This document shows, one piece after another, positions 25,811 through 35,394 of a DNA stretch of 64,000 nt. This DNA comes from G963677185 sp963677185 (GTDB lineage Bacteria; Bacillota; Syntrophomonadia; Syntrophomonadales; Syntrophomonadaceae), in NCBI GenBank assembly GCA_963677185.1, contig OY781889.1:2790001-2854000 (forward strand). Direction: 5' to 3'. The notes under the pieces are model-generated. The model made no database searches and was not told the origin of the DNA. It was given only the letters and a program-made list of their open reading frames with translations. Every line of letters begins with the position of its first letter. Position 1 is the first letter of the stretch. The translations under genes were made by a program, and so were the position numbers.

Positions 25811-26995
25811 CTAAAGCATTTCAATAACCACGGCCATTCCAGGGCCGCCTCCGGCGCATAAAGAAGCACAGCCAATTTTCCCACCGGTTTTCATTAACTC
25901 ATACATGCAGCTAATCACCAGGCGGATGCCGGTTTGACCGGTTGGATGCCCCAGACCGATGCCTGATCCGTTGGCATTAACCCGATCCATGTCAATTTTC
26001 AGCTCGCGGTTGCATGCCAGCCATTGAGCGGCAAAAGCTTCATTGATTTCGAAATAGTCAACATCTTTTATGCTTAATCCCCCATATTTCAGGGCCTTGG
26101 GTATGGCATATATGGGCCCAATGCCCATTATTTCGGGATGACACCCGTGTGATGCCGTTGCCAGGATTCTGGCCAGCGGCTTGGCCCCCCTTTTCTTTGC
26201 TTCATCCTTACCCATTATCACAGCGGCTGCGCCTCCGTCATTTAAGCCCGAGGCATTGCCTGCCGTTACTGTGCCCCCTTTTTTGAAAACAGCCGGAAGA
26301 GCACTCAGACTTTCCCTGCTCAAGTCGCCTCTGGGATGTTCATCCGCATCAAATGTTTTTACACCTTTGCGGGTCTTGATCTCCACTGGTACGATTTCAT
26401 CCATAAACCGGCCTGATTTAACCGCGGCAGCCGCCCTCTGATGGCTTATATAGGCCAGATCGTCCTGCTCCTCGCGGCTGATCTTGTAGCGTTCGGCCAG
26501 GTTTTCAGCGGTTATTCCCACGTGATAGTTCATAATGGCGCAGTTAAGGCCATCATGAATCAGGCTGTCATGCGGGCCATCGTTGGCATCGAAAAGGCGG
26601 TAGCCCTGTCGAGCTTTTAGAAGGTAATATGGAGCATTGCTGGCGCTTTCCATTCCGCCTACCAGTGCTATGTCGGTCTTGCCCGTCATGATATTCTGAC
26701 TGGCGATTTCCAGGGAGCGCATGGCAGAAGCACACTGCTGGTTAATGGTTGCAGCGGGCGATTCCCAGGGGATTCCGATGCCCTGCTGCACCTGACGGGC
26801 GGGATTGCCTTTTGCCCCGCCCTGAAGGCAGTGCCCTACAACCAGTTCATCAATATCCCCGGGTTGGAGTCCTGCCCTCTCGATAGCCGCTGTTCCGGCA
26901 ATCGCAGCCAGCTGGGGCGGCGCAAAATCCTTCAAGCTGCCAAACATATCACCTATAGCCGTTCTGGCACCACTTACGATTACTACTTCCCTCAT
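25811..26995 (-). CDS. Acetyl-CoA acetyltransferase (thiolase)
   Basis: 394 aa. Cleaves 3-ketoacyl-CoA with CoA, the last step of beta-oxidation, or runs in reverse. Nucleophile Cys88 in NQQCASAM, NEAFAAQ, catalytic His in GLGHPTGQTG and second Cys in LCAGGGPGMA are all present. AGGAGG 8 nt before the ATG at 26995 fixes the start. Last gene of the minus-strand operon that begins at 30498 behind a sigma-54 promoter. Confidence 0.94.
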   Translation of the reverse strand: MREVVIVSGARTAIGDMFGSLKDFAPPQLAAIAGTAAIERAGLQPGDIDELVVGHCLQGGAKGNPARQVQQGIGIPWESPAATINQQCASAMRSLEIASQNIMTGKTDIALVGGMESASNAPYYLLKARQGYRLFDANDGPHDSLIHDGLNCAIMNYHVGITAENLAERYKISREEQDDLAYISHQRAAAAVKSGRFMDEIVPVEIKTRKGVKTFDADEHPRGDLSRESLSALPAVFKKGGTVTAGNASGLNDGGAAAVIMGKDEAKKRGAKPLARILATASHGCHPEIMGIGPIYAIPKALKYGGLSIKDVDYFEINEAFAAQWLACNRELKIDMDRVNANGSGIGLGHPTGQTGIRLVISCMYELMKTGGKIGCASLCAGGGPGMAVVIEML

Positions 26996-27057
26996 TGAAA
27001 AATCCTCCTCTTGATGCAATATGAATGATTGACGGTAGTTGCCGGCTTATTAAACAA

Positions 27058-28350
27058 TTAAAGAAAATTGGCCTTTTTGGCTTCAAATGTTAACCGGTCA
27101 CGGAAATCGGGGTGGGCTATGCTAATCAGCCGCTTGCTTCTTTCCCATAGATTCTGGTATTTTATGTCGGCGATGCCGAATTCCGTGACCACATAGTGGG
27201 TTTCATAACGCGGAGCCGTGATAAAAGACCCGTATCTCAAATGCGGAACAATCTTGGATATCGGTCCTTCACTTGTATTGGCCACTGACTCAAATGCAAT
27301 TATTGACTTGCCGCCCTTGGACCGCCCGGCACCATATACAAAATCAGCCTGACCTCCGGTGTGGGTATATTGAACGGGGCCGATGGACTCAGAGCATGCC
27401 TGTCCGGATAAATCCATTTCCAGCGTGCTGTTAATGGAAACCATCTTATCGTGTTGCCCGATAACATAGGGATCGTTTACCAGCTCAGTCGGATAAAAAT
27501 GAACAATTGGATTTTCATCCAGCCAGTCATAAAGCTCCTTGGAGCCCATGGCAAATGTTGCCACCATAACGTCGGGCATATAGGTCTTGCACGAATTGTT
27601 GATGGCTCCCTTTTCCCACAAAATCCGGTTGGCATCGGCAATCATTTCAGTGTGAACCCCCAGGTTCTTTTTGCCTTCAAGAGCCATGGCAGCCGCATTG
27701 GGTATGCCTCCAATGCCGAGCTGAATGGTGGAGCCGTCTTCGACCAGGTCAGCAACGTACTGTCCAATCAGTTTTTCATTGTCATTGGGCACCGCGGCTG
27801 GAAGGGCTGCCAATGGGTGATTGGCTTCCACTATTGCGTCAACCTTGCTGACGTGAACGCTATTGCGGCCAAAAGTGCGGGGCATATTTTCATTTACCTG
27901 GACGATTATCACTTCTGATTTGCGCATGAACTTGTGCATGTAATCGCAGGATACACCCATGCTGAAATAGCCGTGTTCGTCCATCGGCGCGACCTGCATC
28001 ATTACCGCCTGGTAGGTGCGGCGGCTGAGTATGCGCGGCCCTTCTCCCAGGCGAAGGGGGGTATAGACGAACTGGCCTTGCTGAGAACCTTTTCGGGATG
28101 CCACACAATAGCTGTAATCCTGTTCAATTCGATCGTTGCGCTCGATTTTCAACATTTCTGTAGGGTATACATCAACAACCGACCAGAAATCAAGCCTGGT
28201 AAAATCAGCTTCGCGGCGGGCCAGGGCATTGATTAAGACTGGAGGCTGACCGACTGCCACCGGCACCGCCACTCCCCAGCCGTCCTGGATCAGCATCACC
28301 GCTTCATCCGCCGTGGTTAGTTTGCTCCGATACAATTCCTTAAAATCCAT
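27058..28350 (-). CDS. Acetyl-CoA hydrolase/transferase family CoA-transferase
   Basis: 430 aa. Two Rossmann-like CoA-transferase halves with QLGIGGIPNAAA, GVHTEMIAD (probable catalytic Glu), GGQADFVYGAGRSKGGK and FGIADI. The family includes butyryl-CoA:acetate and 4-hydroxybutyrate CoA-transferases, which move CoA between acetate and a longer acid. Within a beta-oxidation operon it could activate the substrate acid or release acetate. The substrate cannot be read from sequence. Confidence 0.87.
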   Translation of the reverse strand: MDFKELYRSKLTTADEAVMLIQDGWGVAVPVAVGQPPVLINALARREADFTRLDFWSVVDVYPTEMLKIERNDRIEQDYSYCVASRKGSQQGQFVYTPLRLGEGPRILSRRTYQAVMMQVAPMDEHGYFSMGVSCDYMHKFMRKSEVIIVQVNENMPRTFGRNSVHVSKVDAIVEANHPLAALPAAVPNDNEKLIGQYVADLVEDGSTIQLGIGGIPNAAAMALEGKKNLGVHTEMIADANRILWEKGAINNSCKTYMPDVMVATFAMGSKELYDWLDENPIVHFYPTELVNDPYVIGQHDKMVSINSTLEMDLSGQACSESIGPVQYTHTGGQADFVYGAGRSKGGKSIIAFESVANTSEGPISKIVPHLRYGSFITAPRYETHYVVTEFGIADIKYQNLWERSKRLISIAHPDFRDRLTFEAKKANFL

Positions 28351-28408
28351 GTCTTATCCTCCTTGCAATTCTGTAATAGATGGATACTTGATTATCCCGG
28401 CGTTTTAA

Positions 28409-29173
28409 CTACTGAATTCCCATCCTTATACCACCGTCTATGCGAATACATTCGCCATTGATGTAACCATTTTCAACAATGCTTTTAACCAGCATGCCAA
28501 ATTCTTCCGGATCTCCCAGCCGGGAAGGAAACGGCACCTGTTTGGCCAAAGACTGACGGGCTGGTTCGGGCACGAGGGCCAGCATGGGTGTGTCAATAAT
28601 GCCGGGCGCAATGGCGTTAACTCGTATGCCGTTTTTGGAGAGATCGCGCGCAGCCGGGAGGGTCATTCCCACGATGCCAGCCTTGGATGCCGCATAAGAA
28701 ACCTGGCCCACCTGGCCTTCAAAAGCCGCAACAGAAGCGGTATTGATGATCACGCCCTTTTCGCCCCGTTCCCCTTCGTTTTTGTTCATTTCCCAGGCAG
28801 CCTGGCTTAGCATGTTAAAACTGCCGATCAGGTTTACTTCAATTGTCCTTTTAAAAACCTTGAGGTTTAGCGGCCCCTCTTTGCCCAGGGTTTTACCTAT
28901 GGTACCCAGCCCGGCGTTATTTACCAGAATATGAACCGCTCCGAATCTTGCCATAGCAGACTTGCATACTGCCTCAACATCGCTTGCCAACGAAACGTCT
29001 GTTTTAACGAAGAGCGCCCTTTCCCCCAGCCTGGCTGATAATGCCTCCCCCTTTTCCTGATCCAGATCGGCTATTACAATATTGGCTCCGGCATTGAATA
29101 ATGCCACCACGGCCGCTTCTCCCAATCCCGAAGCGCCTCCGGTTACAATCGCCGTTTTCCCATCAATTTTCAT
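28409..29173 (-). CDS. SDR-type 3-hydroxyacyl-CoA dehydrogenase (HSD17B10-like)
   Basis: 254 aa short-chain dehydrogenase. NAD-binding TGGASGLGEA, NNAG, Ser147 and Tyr160-x3-Lys164 (YAASK) are present. The insertion LGKEGPLNLKVFKRTI resembles type II 3-hydroxyacyl-CoA dehydrogenases that oxidise straight or 2-methyl 3-hydroxyacyl-CoAs, rather than FabG. Start at 29173 behind GAGGG; the upstream extension is not conserved-looking. It would supply the dehydrogenase step between the hydratase at 37134 and the thiolases. Confidence 0.85.
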   Translation of the reverse strand: MKIDGKTAIVTGGASGLGEAAVVALFNAGANIVIADLDQEKGEALSARLGERALFVKTDVSLASDVEAVCKSAMARFGAVHILVNNAGLGTIGKTLGKEGPLNLKVFKRTIEVNLIGSFNMLSQAAWEMNKNEGERGEKGVIINTASVAAFEGQVGQVSYAASKAGIVGMTLPAARDLSKNGIRVNAIAPGIIDTPMLALVPEPARQSLAKQVPFPSRLGDPEEFGMLVKSIVENGYINGECIRIDGGIRMGIQ

Positions 29174-29319
29174 ATTTAATCCCTCTTTCTCGATATTTTT
29201 TTTGAGGCTTGTATAAGCCTCTGCCTTATGAGAGAGTGCTGGAACAGCGGCCCTCATTCTTTTCCATTCAAACTGCGGTGATGCTCCCCCCTTTCCACTG
29301 GTGCTGAAAGGATTCACCC

Positions 29320-30498
29320 CTAAATTATCTGCCGGGTTTTTAGCTCGCCGATTTTATCAGGCGTATATCCGAACTCCTGCAGCAGCTCGCTGGTATGCTG
29401 TCCTAAAGAGGGCGGCGGCATCCTGAAATCACAGTTTAGACCAGAAAACTTGACCGGAAATCCCAGGGAATAGAGCCGTCCTTCAACCGGATGCTCCATT
29501 TCCACTATCATTCCGCGCTCCCTTAAATGTTTGTCATTAACGGCTTCATCCAGGCTGTTAATCCTGCTGGCGCATATATCCAGCGGTTCCAGTATTTCCA
29601 TCCACTCGGCGCAGCTGCGGCGGGTAAAAATATCCGCCAGCTCTGCTATCATGGCGTCCTGCTCCTTCAGAGGAGCAAACTGTTTTTTGATCCAGTTTTC
29701 CCGCTCAATAACCTGGCAAAACTTTTCCCAGAACTTGGTCTCCAGCATTCCTATGGATATATAGCGGCCATCCCCGGTCCGGTAAATGTTGTACCAGGCG
29801 TACCCTCCGTTAAGCAGTTCCTCCCCGCGGTGCGGAATTTTCTTGTTCATAAAATACGAACCTGCCAACATGCTGGTATAGGTAAAAACGGCATCCATCA
29901 TGGAAACGTCTATATACTGCCCCTGACCGGTCTGCGTCCGGGTAAAGAGGGCCGTCATAATGCTGAAAGCAGCCCACAGCGATCCCCCTCCGATGTCTGC
30001 TATCTGTATGCCGGGAATGACCGGAGCCCCCTCCTTGTTCCCGATCAGATCGAGAATTCCCGCCACGCTTAGATAATTAATGTCATGCCCGGCTTTATTG
30101 CGATAAACACCGGTCTGCCCGTAGCCTGATATTGAACACATCACAATGCCCGGATTGACTTCCTTGAGCTTTTCGTAACCCAAGCCCAGCCGTTCCATAA
30201 CTCCCGGCCGGAATTGTTCAATTACCACGTCCGCTCCGGGTATCATTTTCAGAAAAATTTCCTGTCCTTCATCCGACCGCAGGTCCAGCGAAAAGCTTTT
30301 CTTGTTTCTATTTATGGACAGGTAAAGGGCGCTGTCGGCCTGCCCCCGCGGAGGGTATCCCCTGATATAATCGCCTGCGCCTGGTTCTTCAATCTTGATT
30401 ACTTCCGCCCCCAGGTCCCCCAGCATTTGGGTCACATATGGTCCGGGAAGCAGCCGGGTCAGGTCCAGCACCCGGATTTTATCCAGTGTTTCAGTCAC
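29320..30498 (-). CDS. Family III CoA-transferase (CaiB/BaiF)
   Basis: 392 aa. Formyl-CoA transferase fold: LDLTRLLPGPYVTQMLGDLGAEVIKIE at the N-terminus contains the CoA-binding start, followed by RGYPPRG, NRNKKSFSLDLR and a catalytic Asp region near IADIGGGSLWA. Transfers CoA between acids without free intermediates. First gene of the operon, 39 bp downstream of a -24/-12 promoter. Together with the second CoA-transferase gene it suggests that the operon starts with activation of an imported acid. Confidence 0.9.
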   Translation of the reverse strand: MTETLDKIRVLDLTRLLPGPYVTQMLGDLGAEVIKIEEPGAGDYIRGYPPRGQADSALYLSINRNKKSFSLDLRSDEGQEIFLKMIPGADVVIEQFRPGVMERLGLGYEKLKEVNPGIVMCSISGYGQTGVYRNKAGHDINYLSVAGILDLIGNKEGAPVIPGIQIADIGGGSLWAAFSIMTALFTRTQTGQGQYIDVSMMDAVFTYTSMLAGSYFMNKKIPHRGEELLNGGYAWYNIYRTGDGRYISIGMLETKFWEKFCQVIERENWIKKQFAPLKEQDAMIAELADIFTRRSCAEWMEILEPLDICASRINSLDEAVNDKHLRERGMIVEMEHPVEGRLYSLGFPVKFSGLNCDFRMPPPSLGQHTSELLQEFGYTPDKIGELKTRQII

Positions 30499-30536
30499 AA
30501 AAAATCACCTCCATATTCCATCTGCATTGTGAATTT

Positions 30537-30551
30537 GCAAAAACCGTGCCA
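30537..30551 (-). promoter_or_regulatory. Sigma-54 promoter P1 (CoA-transferase/SDR/thiolase operon)
   Basis: Minus strand TGGCAC-N5-TTGC, a perfect -24/-12 element with 10 bp between the GG and GC dinucleotides, 39 bp upstream of the first gene. Confidence 0.9.
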
Positions 30552-30689
30552 TTGCTTGAGAATGCCGTGTTCATGGCACTTCAATCGCAATTATTGGATT
30601 TTTGGTTTTATTGGAATAATTCGATATATGCGAAATCAGAATTGCCGTCTGGTCGAATAGCGCATGTGGTTTAATATAACAGTGCGACA

Positions 30690-30728
30690 TATTACACATG
30701 TGAAACACACCGTTCTGAATGTGAAACA
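30690..30728. promoter_or_regulatory. Tandem activator sites (UAS1a, UAS1b) for sigma-54 promoter P1
   Basis: Two 18-bp sites start at 30690 and 30711, 21 bp apart. Each keeps the half-site TGAAACA; the other half (TATTACA, CGTTCTG) is a weak match to TGTTTCA. They lie about 140 bp upstream of P1 and 76 bp upstream of the activator gene. Confidence 0.7.
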
Positions 30729-30803
30729 TATTGTCTTGATATATGCTGAATTTCTCGTTAGTATGATAAAAACCAACCACATATGACAAGGGAGGTTTTG
30801 TTT

Positions 30804-32558
30804 ATGGATTACAAATATGCTAGTTTTATCCAGCTTATCTTTGAGAAGGTCTATGACAAGCTTCCGCCTATGGCCCTGGTGGATTCCCAGGGCATCATCG
30901 CCTGGAGTAACCGCGATCGCAAGGATCTCCTGCCGCCGCTGCCGATCGGCTCAAATATAGATGAACTGGTTTCGTTGCCGCTTTTCGAGAAGATAAAAAA
31001 ACTGCACTCTTCTGAAACAGCCATTGTTCTCCAGAACGTGGAATATCAGCTCACCGTTATTTCCCTGATCGAGGAACGTTATTTCCCCGGCTTCGTGCTG
31101 CTTTTTGACGATTGCGACTACATTCGCACCCTGAAAGAACAGGCCGGCGTTTCAGCGTCAGGATACGAACTGCTTAATCAGGTGTTCAACATGCCTTACA
31201 GCGGAAATGTCTATGTAAACCAGGAGGGTGTAATTGAATGGGTGAACGACATGTTCGCCAACTACGTCAAAATTAAGAAGAGCAATCTTATCGGGCATAA
31301 GCTTGACGAATACAACATCGATCCCGGCTTGCTGAACGTAATCAAGAAAGGCCGCCCGGACCTGCTTAACTTTTATCCCCATCCCAGGCTCATCGCCCAG
31401 CGCCACCCCATTTTTAAGGATGGCCAGGTTGTCGGAGCTTTCGGCCAGTACATATCCCTGGATATGAACTGCATAAGGCGAAACATTTTTCAGGCCGAGG
31501 AGTATATAAATATAATTTCCCGCCTGGAGGCCAGGGACATAATGTTCAACGTCAATCAGTTTGTAATCGAGCTTAACTCATACAAAGACGAGTTTCATAA
31601 AACCCATTCCGTCAGCAAAGGTATTGATAATATCAAGGGCCAGAGCTCGAAAATCCAAACCCTTAAGAATATGATTTTGACCGTGGCATCTTCGCCTTCA
31701 TCAGTGCTTATTACGGGGGAAAGCGGAACTGGCAAGGAACTGTTTGCACAGGCTATACATTCCCACAGCGAACGGGCAGCCTTTCCTTTCGTCAAAGTCA
31801 ACTGTGCAGCCATTCCTGAATCGCTCATGGAATCAGAGCTTTTTGGCTATGGGGACGGTGCGTTTACAGGGGCCCGCAAAGGCGGTAAAATGGGCAAATT
31901 TGAGCTGGCCAACCGGGGCACCATTTTTTTGGATGAGATCGGTGATATGCCGGTGTCCATGCAGGTCAAACTGCTGCGGGTGCTCCAGGAACGGGAAATC
32001 GAACGGGTCGGAGATAATAAGACCGTTCCTATAAATGTCCGCGTGGTTTCTGCCACCAACCGTAATCTAAAGGAACTGGTGGACTGTGGGTCTTTCCGGC
32101 TTGATTTGTACTACCGGCTAAATGTAGTCAATCTGGATATTCCGCCTCTGCGAGAGCGGGTGGAAGACATCCCCTTCATCGCCAAACAGGCTATTCAGGA
32201 TCTTAACCAAAAGCTGGGCCAAAGCATCATCGGCATTACGCCTGAAGCTGTTAAGATGCTTATGCAATACCACTGGCCTGGCAATATCCGAGAACTGGTT
32301 AATATTCTCGAGACCGCCATGAATTTCTGCCGGAGCAATGAACTGGGACCGGAAAACCTGATATTTTTCGATAATCGGGGAGATTGGCCGGGCGAAGACC
32401 GGAATACCGGATTGCGTTCGTCAGTTAACAATACCGAAAAAGCACAGATCATGGCAGCACTTAAAGCCAGTGGCGGTGACCGCCAAAAAACCGCCGATTC
32501 TCTGGGTGTTTCACGGACCACGTTATATCGCTTGATGAAAAAACACGATTTGATGTAA
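30804..32558 (+). CDS. Sigma-54-dependent transcriptional activator (PAS-AAA-Fis)
   Basis: 584 aa. Two PAS-like sensor domains (MALVDSQGIIAWSNRD near residue 24; VYVNQEGVIEWVNDMF near 137) precede a sigma-54-interacting AAA domain with Walker A GESGTGKE (about 303), GAFTGA (about 353), Walker B FLDEIGDM, and a Fis-type HTH at 560-581 (KTADSLGVSRTTLYRLMKK). It is divergent from the operon at 25811-30498. GGGAGG 8 nt before the ATG at 30804 fixes the start. It probably senses an acyl-CoA or redox ligand through PAS and drives P1, P2 and P3; this is inferred from shared upstream sites. Confidence 0.93.
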   Translation: MDYKYASFIQLIFEKVYDKLPPMALVDSQGIIAWSNRDRKDLLPPLPIGSNIDELVSLPLFEKIKKLHSSETAIVLQNVEYQLTVISLIEERYFPGFVLLFDDCDYIRTLKEQAGVSASGYELLNQVFNMPYSGNVYVNQEGVIEWVNDMFANYVKIKKSNLIGHKLDEYNIDPGLLNVIKKGRPDLLNFYPHPRLIAQRHPIFKDGQVVGAFGQYISLDMNCIRRNIFQAEEYINIISRLEARDIMFNVNQFVIELNSYKDEFHKTHSVSKGIDNIKGQSSKIQTLKNMILTVASSPSSVLITGESGTGKELFAQAIHSHSERAAFPFVKVNCAAIPESLMESELFGYGDGAFTGARKGGKMGKFELANRGTIFLDEIGDMPVSMQVKLLRVLQEREIERVGDNKTVPINVRVVSATNRNLKELVDCGSFRLDLYYRLNVVNLDIPPLRERVEDIPFIAKQAIQDLNQKLGQSIIGITPEAVKMLMQYHWPGNIRELVNILETAMNFCRSNELGPENLIFFDNRGDWPGEDRNTGLRSSVNNTEKAQIMAALKASGGDRQKTADSLGVSRTTLYRLMKKHDLM

Positions 32559-32594
32559 TTCAAGCCGTTCTTAAAACTGCAAACGCATAATTAA

Positions 32595-32632
32595 TCATCC
32601 TGGGGGCTATTTATAGCCCCCAGGGTGATTTC
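32595..32632 (+). terminator. Terminator of the sigma-54 activator gene
   Basis: CCTGGGGGCTA pairs with TAGCCCCCAGG around TTTA, extended by three further pairs, followed by a pyrimidine-rich stretch. Confidence 0.8.
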
Positions 32633-32662
32633 TCTGTGACCTTCTTTCCTGTTATTCATACC

Positions 32663-32680
32663 CGTTTCATATGTGAAACG
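32663..32680. promoter_or_regulatory. Activator site UAS2 for sigma-54 promoter P2
   Basis: Perfect dyad CGTTTCA-TATG-TGAAACG, 148 bp upstream of P2. Best match to the motif TGTTTCA-N4-TGAAACA shared by the three promoter regions. Confidence 0.75.
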
Positions 32681-32827
32681 CCAGGTCCGATCAATGTTAA
32701 ATCCCGCCCCAATCAAGCCTTTCCGGGCTTGGCTATGCCAAAATACTCTTCTTTTTCCATATGCCAAATCCATCTATCCCAACCCTGCATTCCGTGTATC
32801 CCCCTGTCATCCGAGTTATTCGTTCTA

Positions 32828-32843
32828 TGGCACACATTTTGCT
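32828..32843 (+). promoter_or_regulatory. Sigma-54 promoter P2 (acyl-CoA dehydrogenase/thiolase/DUF35 operon)
   Basis: TGGCAC-N5-TTGCT on the plus strand with exact -24/-12 spacing, about 155 bp upstream of the first start codon. Confidence 0.88.
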
Positions 32844-32997
32844 TCTAGTATATTTGTCCGGGCCGGCAGGCGCCTGGCTGAAGATCATCTGTTTAATTCG
32901 GAGGTGATATGTAAACCCCAATATTGATAAACGCACAATCCTGGCGAAGTCATACCGCCGGGACAATAAAAGATTCATTAGAAAGGAGGCGCAACAA

Positions 32998-34140
32998 ATG
33001 CAGCGCAGTTTGCCCTTTAGCGAGGAGCACCAGATGTTCAGAAAGGCCATAAGCTCTTATGTTGACAACGAAATCCTTCCATATTATCCCCAGTGGGAGA
33101 AAGATGGGATTGTGCCCCGGAAGGCGTTTTCAGATATTGGCAGCTATGGTTTCCTTTGTCCCTGGCTGGACGAAAAATACGGGGGTTCCGGTGCGGATTT
33201 TCTTTATTCGGTAATTGCCTGCGAAGAATTCGGCCGTAAAGCTGTAGTAGGCTTCTTCGCATTCCTCCACAGCGATATAGTGGCTCCCTATATTGCCTCT
33301 TTCGGCACAGAAGCTCAAAAACAAAAATGGCTGCCCGGATGCGCTTCAGGCGAAAAAATCCTGGCGGTTGCTATGACTGAACCTGGTGCTGGTTCAGACC
33401 TGGCAGCCATTCGAAGTACAGCTGTTAAAGATGGCGACAGCTATGTAATCAACGGTTCTAAAACCTTTATTTCCAACGGCATTCTGGCCGACCTGGTCAT
33501 AGTAGCGGCTAAAACCGACCCGGCAGCAGGAGCCAAAGGAATCAGCCTTTTCGTGGTCGAAAGAGACACCCCCGGTTTTGAACGAAGCAAACAGATACCC
33601 AAGATTGGCCTGCACTCTCAGGACACTGCCGAGCTCTTTTTTGACAACTGCCGGGTGCCGGCTGCCAACCTGCTGGGCCAGGAAGGCATGGGTTTCGCCT
33701 ATCTGATGCAGAAACTGCAACAGGAGAGGCTGATGGCAGTTATCTTGAACCAATCTTTGGCCGAACGCTGCCTGGAAATAACCCTTGACTACGTATCGGA
33801 AAGAAGCTTGTTCAATAAGCCACTCAGCAGCTTTCAGAATACCCAGTTCACCCTGGCGGAAGTTGCGACTGAAATCCAACTTGGGAGAAGCTTTGTCGAT
33901 TCCCTGATTCTTCAGCATATAGACGGCAATAACGTAGTTCAAGAAGTCAGCATGGCCAAATTGTGGGTCTGTGAAATGTTGAACAGAGCGGCCAGCCGTT
34001 GTCTGCAGCTTTTCGGCGGTTACGGATACTGCAGTGAATATGAGATTTCCCGCCTGTTCGTCGACGCCCGGGTTCAAACCATTTACGCAGGCACTTCGGA
34101 GGTGATGAAGGTGATAATCAGCAGGGGCCTGGGCTTGTAG
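32998..34140 (+). CDS. Acyl-CoA dehydrogenase, long-chain/isovaleryl-type active site
   Basis: 380 aa FAD enzyme that oxidises acyl-CoA to enoyl-CoA. TEPGAGSD, NGSKTFISNG, GLHSQDT, QLFGGYGYCSEYEISR and the C-terminal IYAGTSEVMK are family motifs. The usual catalytic Glu of short-chain enzymes in the IYEGTSE segment is Ala here; Glu243 in LQQERLMA lies where long-chain and isovaleryl-CoA dehydrogenases place their base, so activity is expected. AAGGAGG precedes the ATG. First gene behind sigma-54 promoter P2. Substrate length unknown. Confidence 0.92.
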   Translation: MQRSLPFSEEHQMFRKAISSYVDNEILPYYPQWEKDGIVPRKAFSDIGSYGFLCPWLDEKYGGSGADFLYSVIACEEFGRKAVVGFFAFLHSDIVAPYIASFGTEAQKQKWLPGCASGEKILAVAMTEPGAGSDLAAIRSTAVKDGDSYVINGSKTFISNGILADLVIVAAKTDPAAGAKGISLFVVERDTPGFERSKQIPKIGLHSQDTAELFFDNCRVPAANLLGQEGMGFAYLMQKLQQERLMAVILNQSLAERCLEITLDYVSERSLFNKPLSSFQNTQFTLAEVATEIQLGRSFVDSLILQHIDGNNVVQEVSMAKLWVCEMLNRAASRCLQLFGGYGYCSEYEISRLFVDARVQTIYAGTSEVMKVIISRGLGL

Positions 34141-34186
34141 CTGTCAGGCAAGCATATTTTACTATTTTTTTGGAAGGAGTGCGGCA

Positions 34187-35365
34187 ATGAGAAAAGTAGC
34201 TGTTTTAGGTCTTGGACATACCCGGTTTTGTTTTAATTCCCCCAAAACCCAGGTGGAACTGCTGGCGGAGGCTGCAACCGAAGCTATCACCGATTCCCGC
34301 CTGGAAGCCAAAGACATTCAATCAGCCCATATTGGCAACTGCCTGGGCACTATTTGCGAGGGGCAGGCCACGGTTTCCCAATTTGCCCTGGATGACATCG
34401 GCTGCCCGAATATTCCGGCCATCCGTTATGAAGCCGCCTGTGCATCCGGCACGGTGGCAATTCGGGATGCGGTCATGTGGATAGCTTCAGGATTCTATGA
34501 TATCGTCCTGGTGGGCGGAGTGGAGAAAGCCACCGCCATGGGCACAGCCCTGGCCACCCGTTCATTTTGCATGGGTACTGACGGACGATATGAGTTTGGA
34601 GCCGGCCTGACCTTTCCCGGTTATTTCGCCCTCATGACCCTGCTTTATTCACAGAAATACGGTATTCCCCTCCAGAAATTGAAATCGCAAATGGCTACGG
34701 TTTCGGTGCAGTCCCATGAATACGGCATGAAAAATCCCTGGGCTCAGATTCAGCAGGAGATTACCGTAGAGGAAGTCTTAAAAAGCCCGGCAGTATGCAC
34801 ACCTCTTCAGCTGCATGACTGCTGCCCGTTCTCTGATGGCGCAGCCGCTGCCATATTGTGTTCTGAAGAGACTGCCCGCAAGATATCCGATAAAAAACCA
34901 GTTTATTTCACCGGCATGGGAATGGCCACTTCAGGCAAGATGTCTTCACAATATAAATACCTGCCCCGGATCAGAGCCCGGGAGCTGGCGGCTGAACAGG
35001 CTTATAAAATGGCCGGCATCAGCCCCCAGGATGTAGATGTATGCGAACTGCACGACTGTTTTAGCATTGCGTCATTCATAGCTGCTGAAAACCTGGGCTT
35101 TTTTGGAGCCGGCAAAGCACCTGAAGCCTGGGAAAATGGAGAAACCAGGGTTGGCGGCAGAATTCCTATTAACACTTCTGGAGGTCTGAAGTCCAAAGGA
35201 CATCCCATCGGGGCTACCGGTGTTTCGCAGCTCTGCCATATCACCCGGCAGCTGCGCGGTGAATGTGCCGAACAGGGCACACAGGTCGAGGGAGCCAAAA
35301 TTGGCCTGGTAGATACTCTGGGCGGTGATGGTACCATTTGTGACCTGATACTGTCGAATGTATAG
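34187..35365 (+). CDS. SCP2/archaeal-type thiolase
   Basis: 392 aa. Thiolase of the non-classical class: Cys85 in YEAACASGTVA, His in CELHDCFSIA and GGLKSKGHPIGATG. It lacks the usual second cysteine block near the C-terminus. Thiolases of this type work in complex with a DUF35 zinc-ribbon protein, and that gene follows 29 bp downstream. It is likely to cleave or form a 3-ketoacyl-CoA not handled by the classical thiolase at 25811. GGAAGGAG upstream of the ATG. Confidence 0.88.
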   Translation: MRKVAVLGLGHTRFCFNSPKTQVELLAEAATEAITDSRLEAKDIQSAHIGNCLGTICEGQATVSQFALDDIGCPNIPAIRYEAACASGTVAIRDAVMWIASGFYDIVLVGGVEKATAMGTALATRSFCMGTDGRYEFGAGLTFPGYFALMTLLYSQKYGIPLQKLKSQMATVSVQSHEYGMKNPWAQIQQEITVEEVLKSPAVCTPLQLHDCCPFSDGAAAAILCSEETARKISDKKPVYFTGMGMATSGKMSSQYKYLPRIRARELAAEQAYKMAGISPQDVDVCELHDCFSIASFIAAENLGFFGAGKAPEAWENGETRVGGRIPINTSGGLKSKGHPIGATGVSQLCHITRQLRGECAEQGTQVEGAKIGLVDTLGGDGTICDLILSNV

Positions 35366-35394
35366 ACATATTTAGTATAAGGAGGCCCGACAGA

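Noticed and set aside
28409..29173. SDR gene as the missing fabG
   Set aside because: It belongs to the sigma-54 beta-oxidation operon and has the insertion typical of 3-hydroxyacyl-CoA dehydrogenases; it is not with the fab genes.
32998..34140. Acyl-CoA dehydrogenase inactive because of the lost C-terminal Glu
   Set aside because: A Glu is present at the alternative position used by long-chain and isovaleryl-type enzymes.
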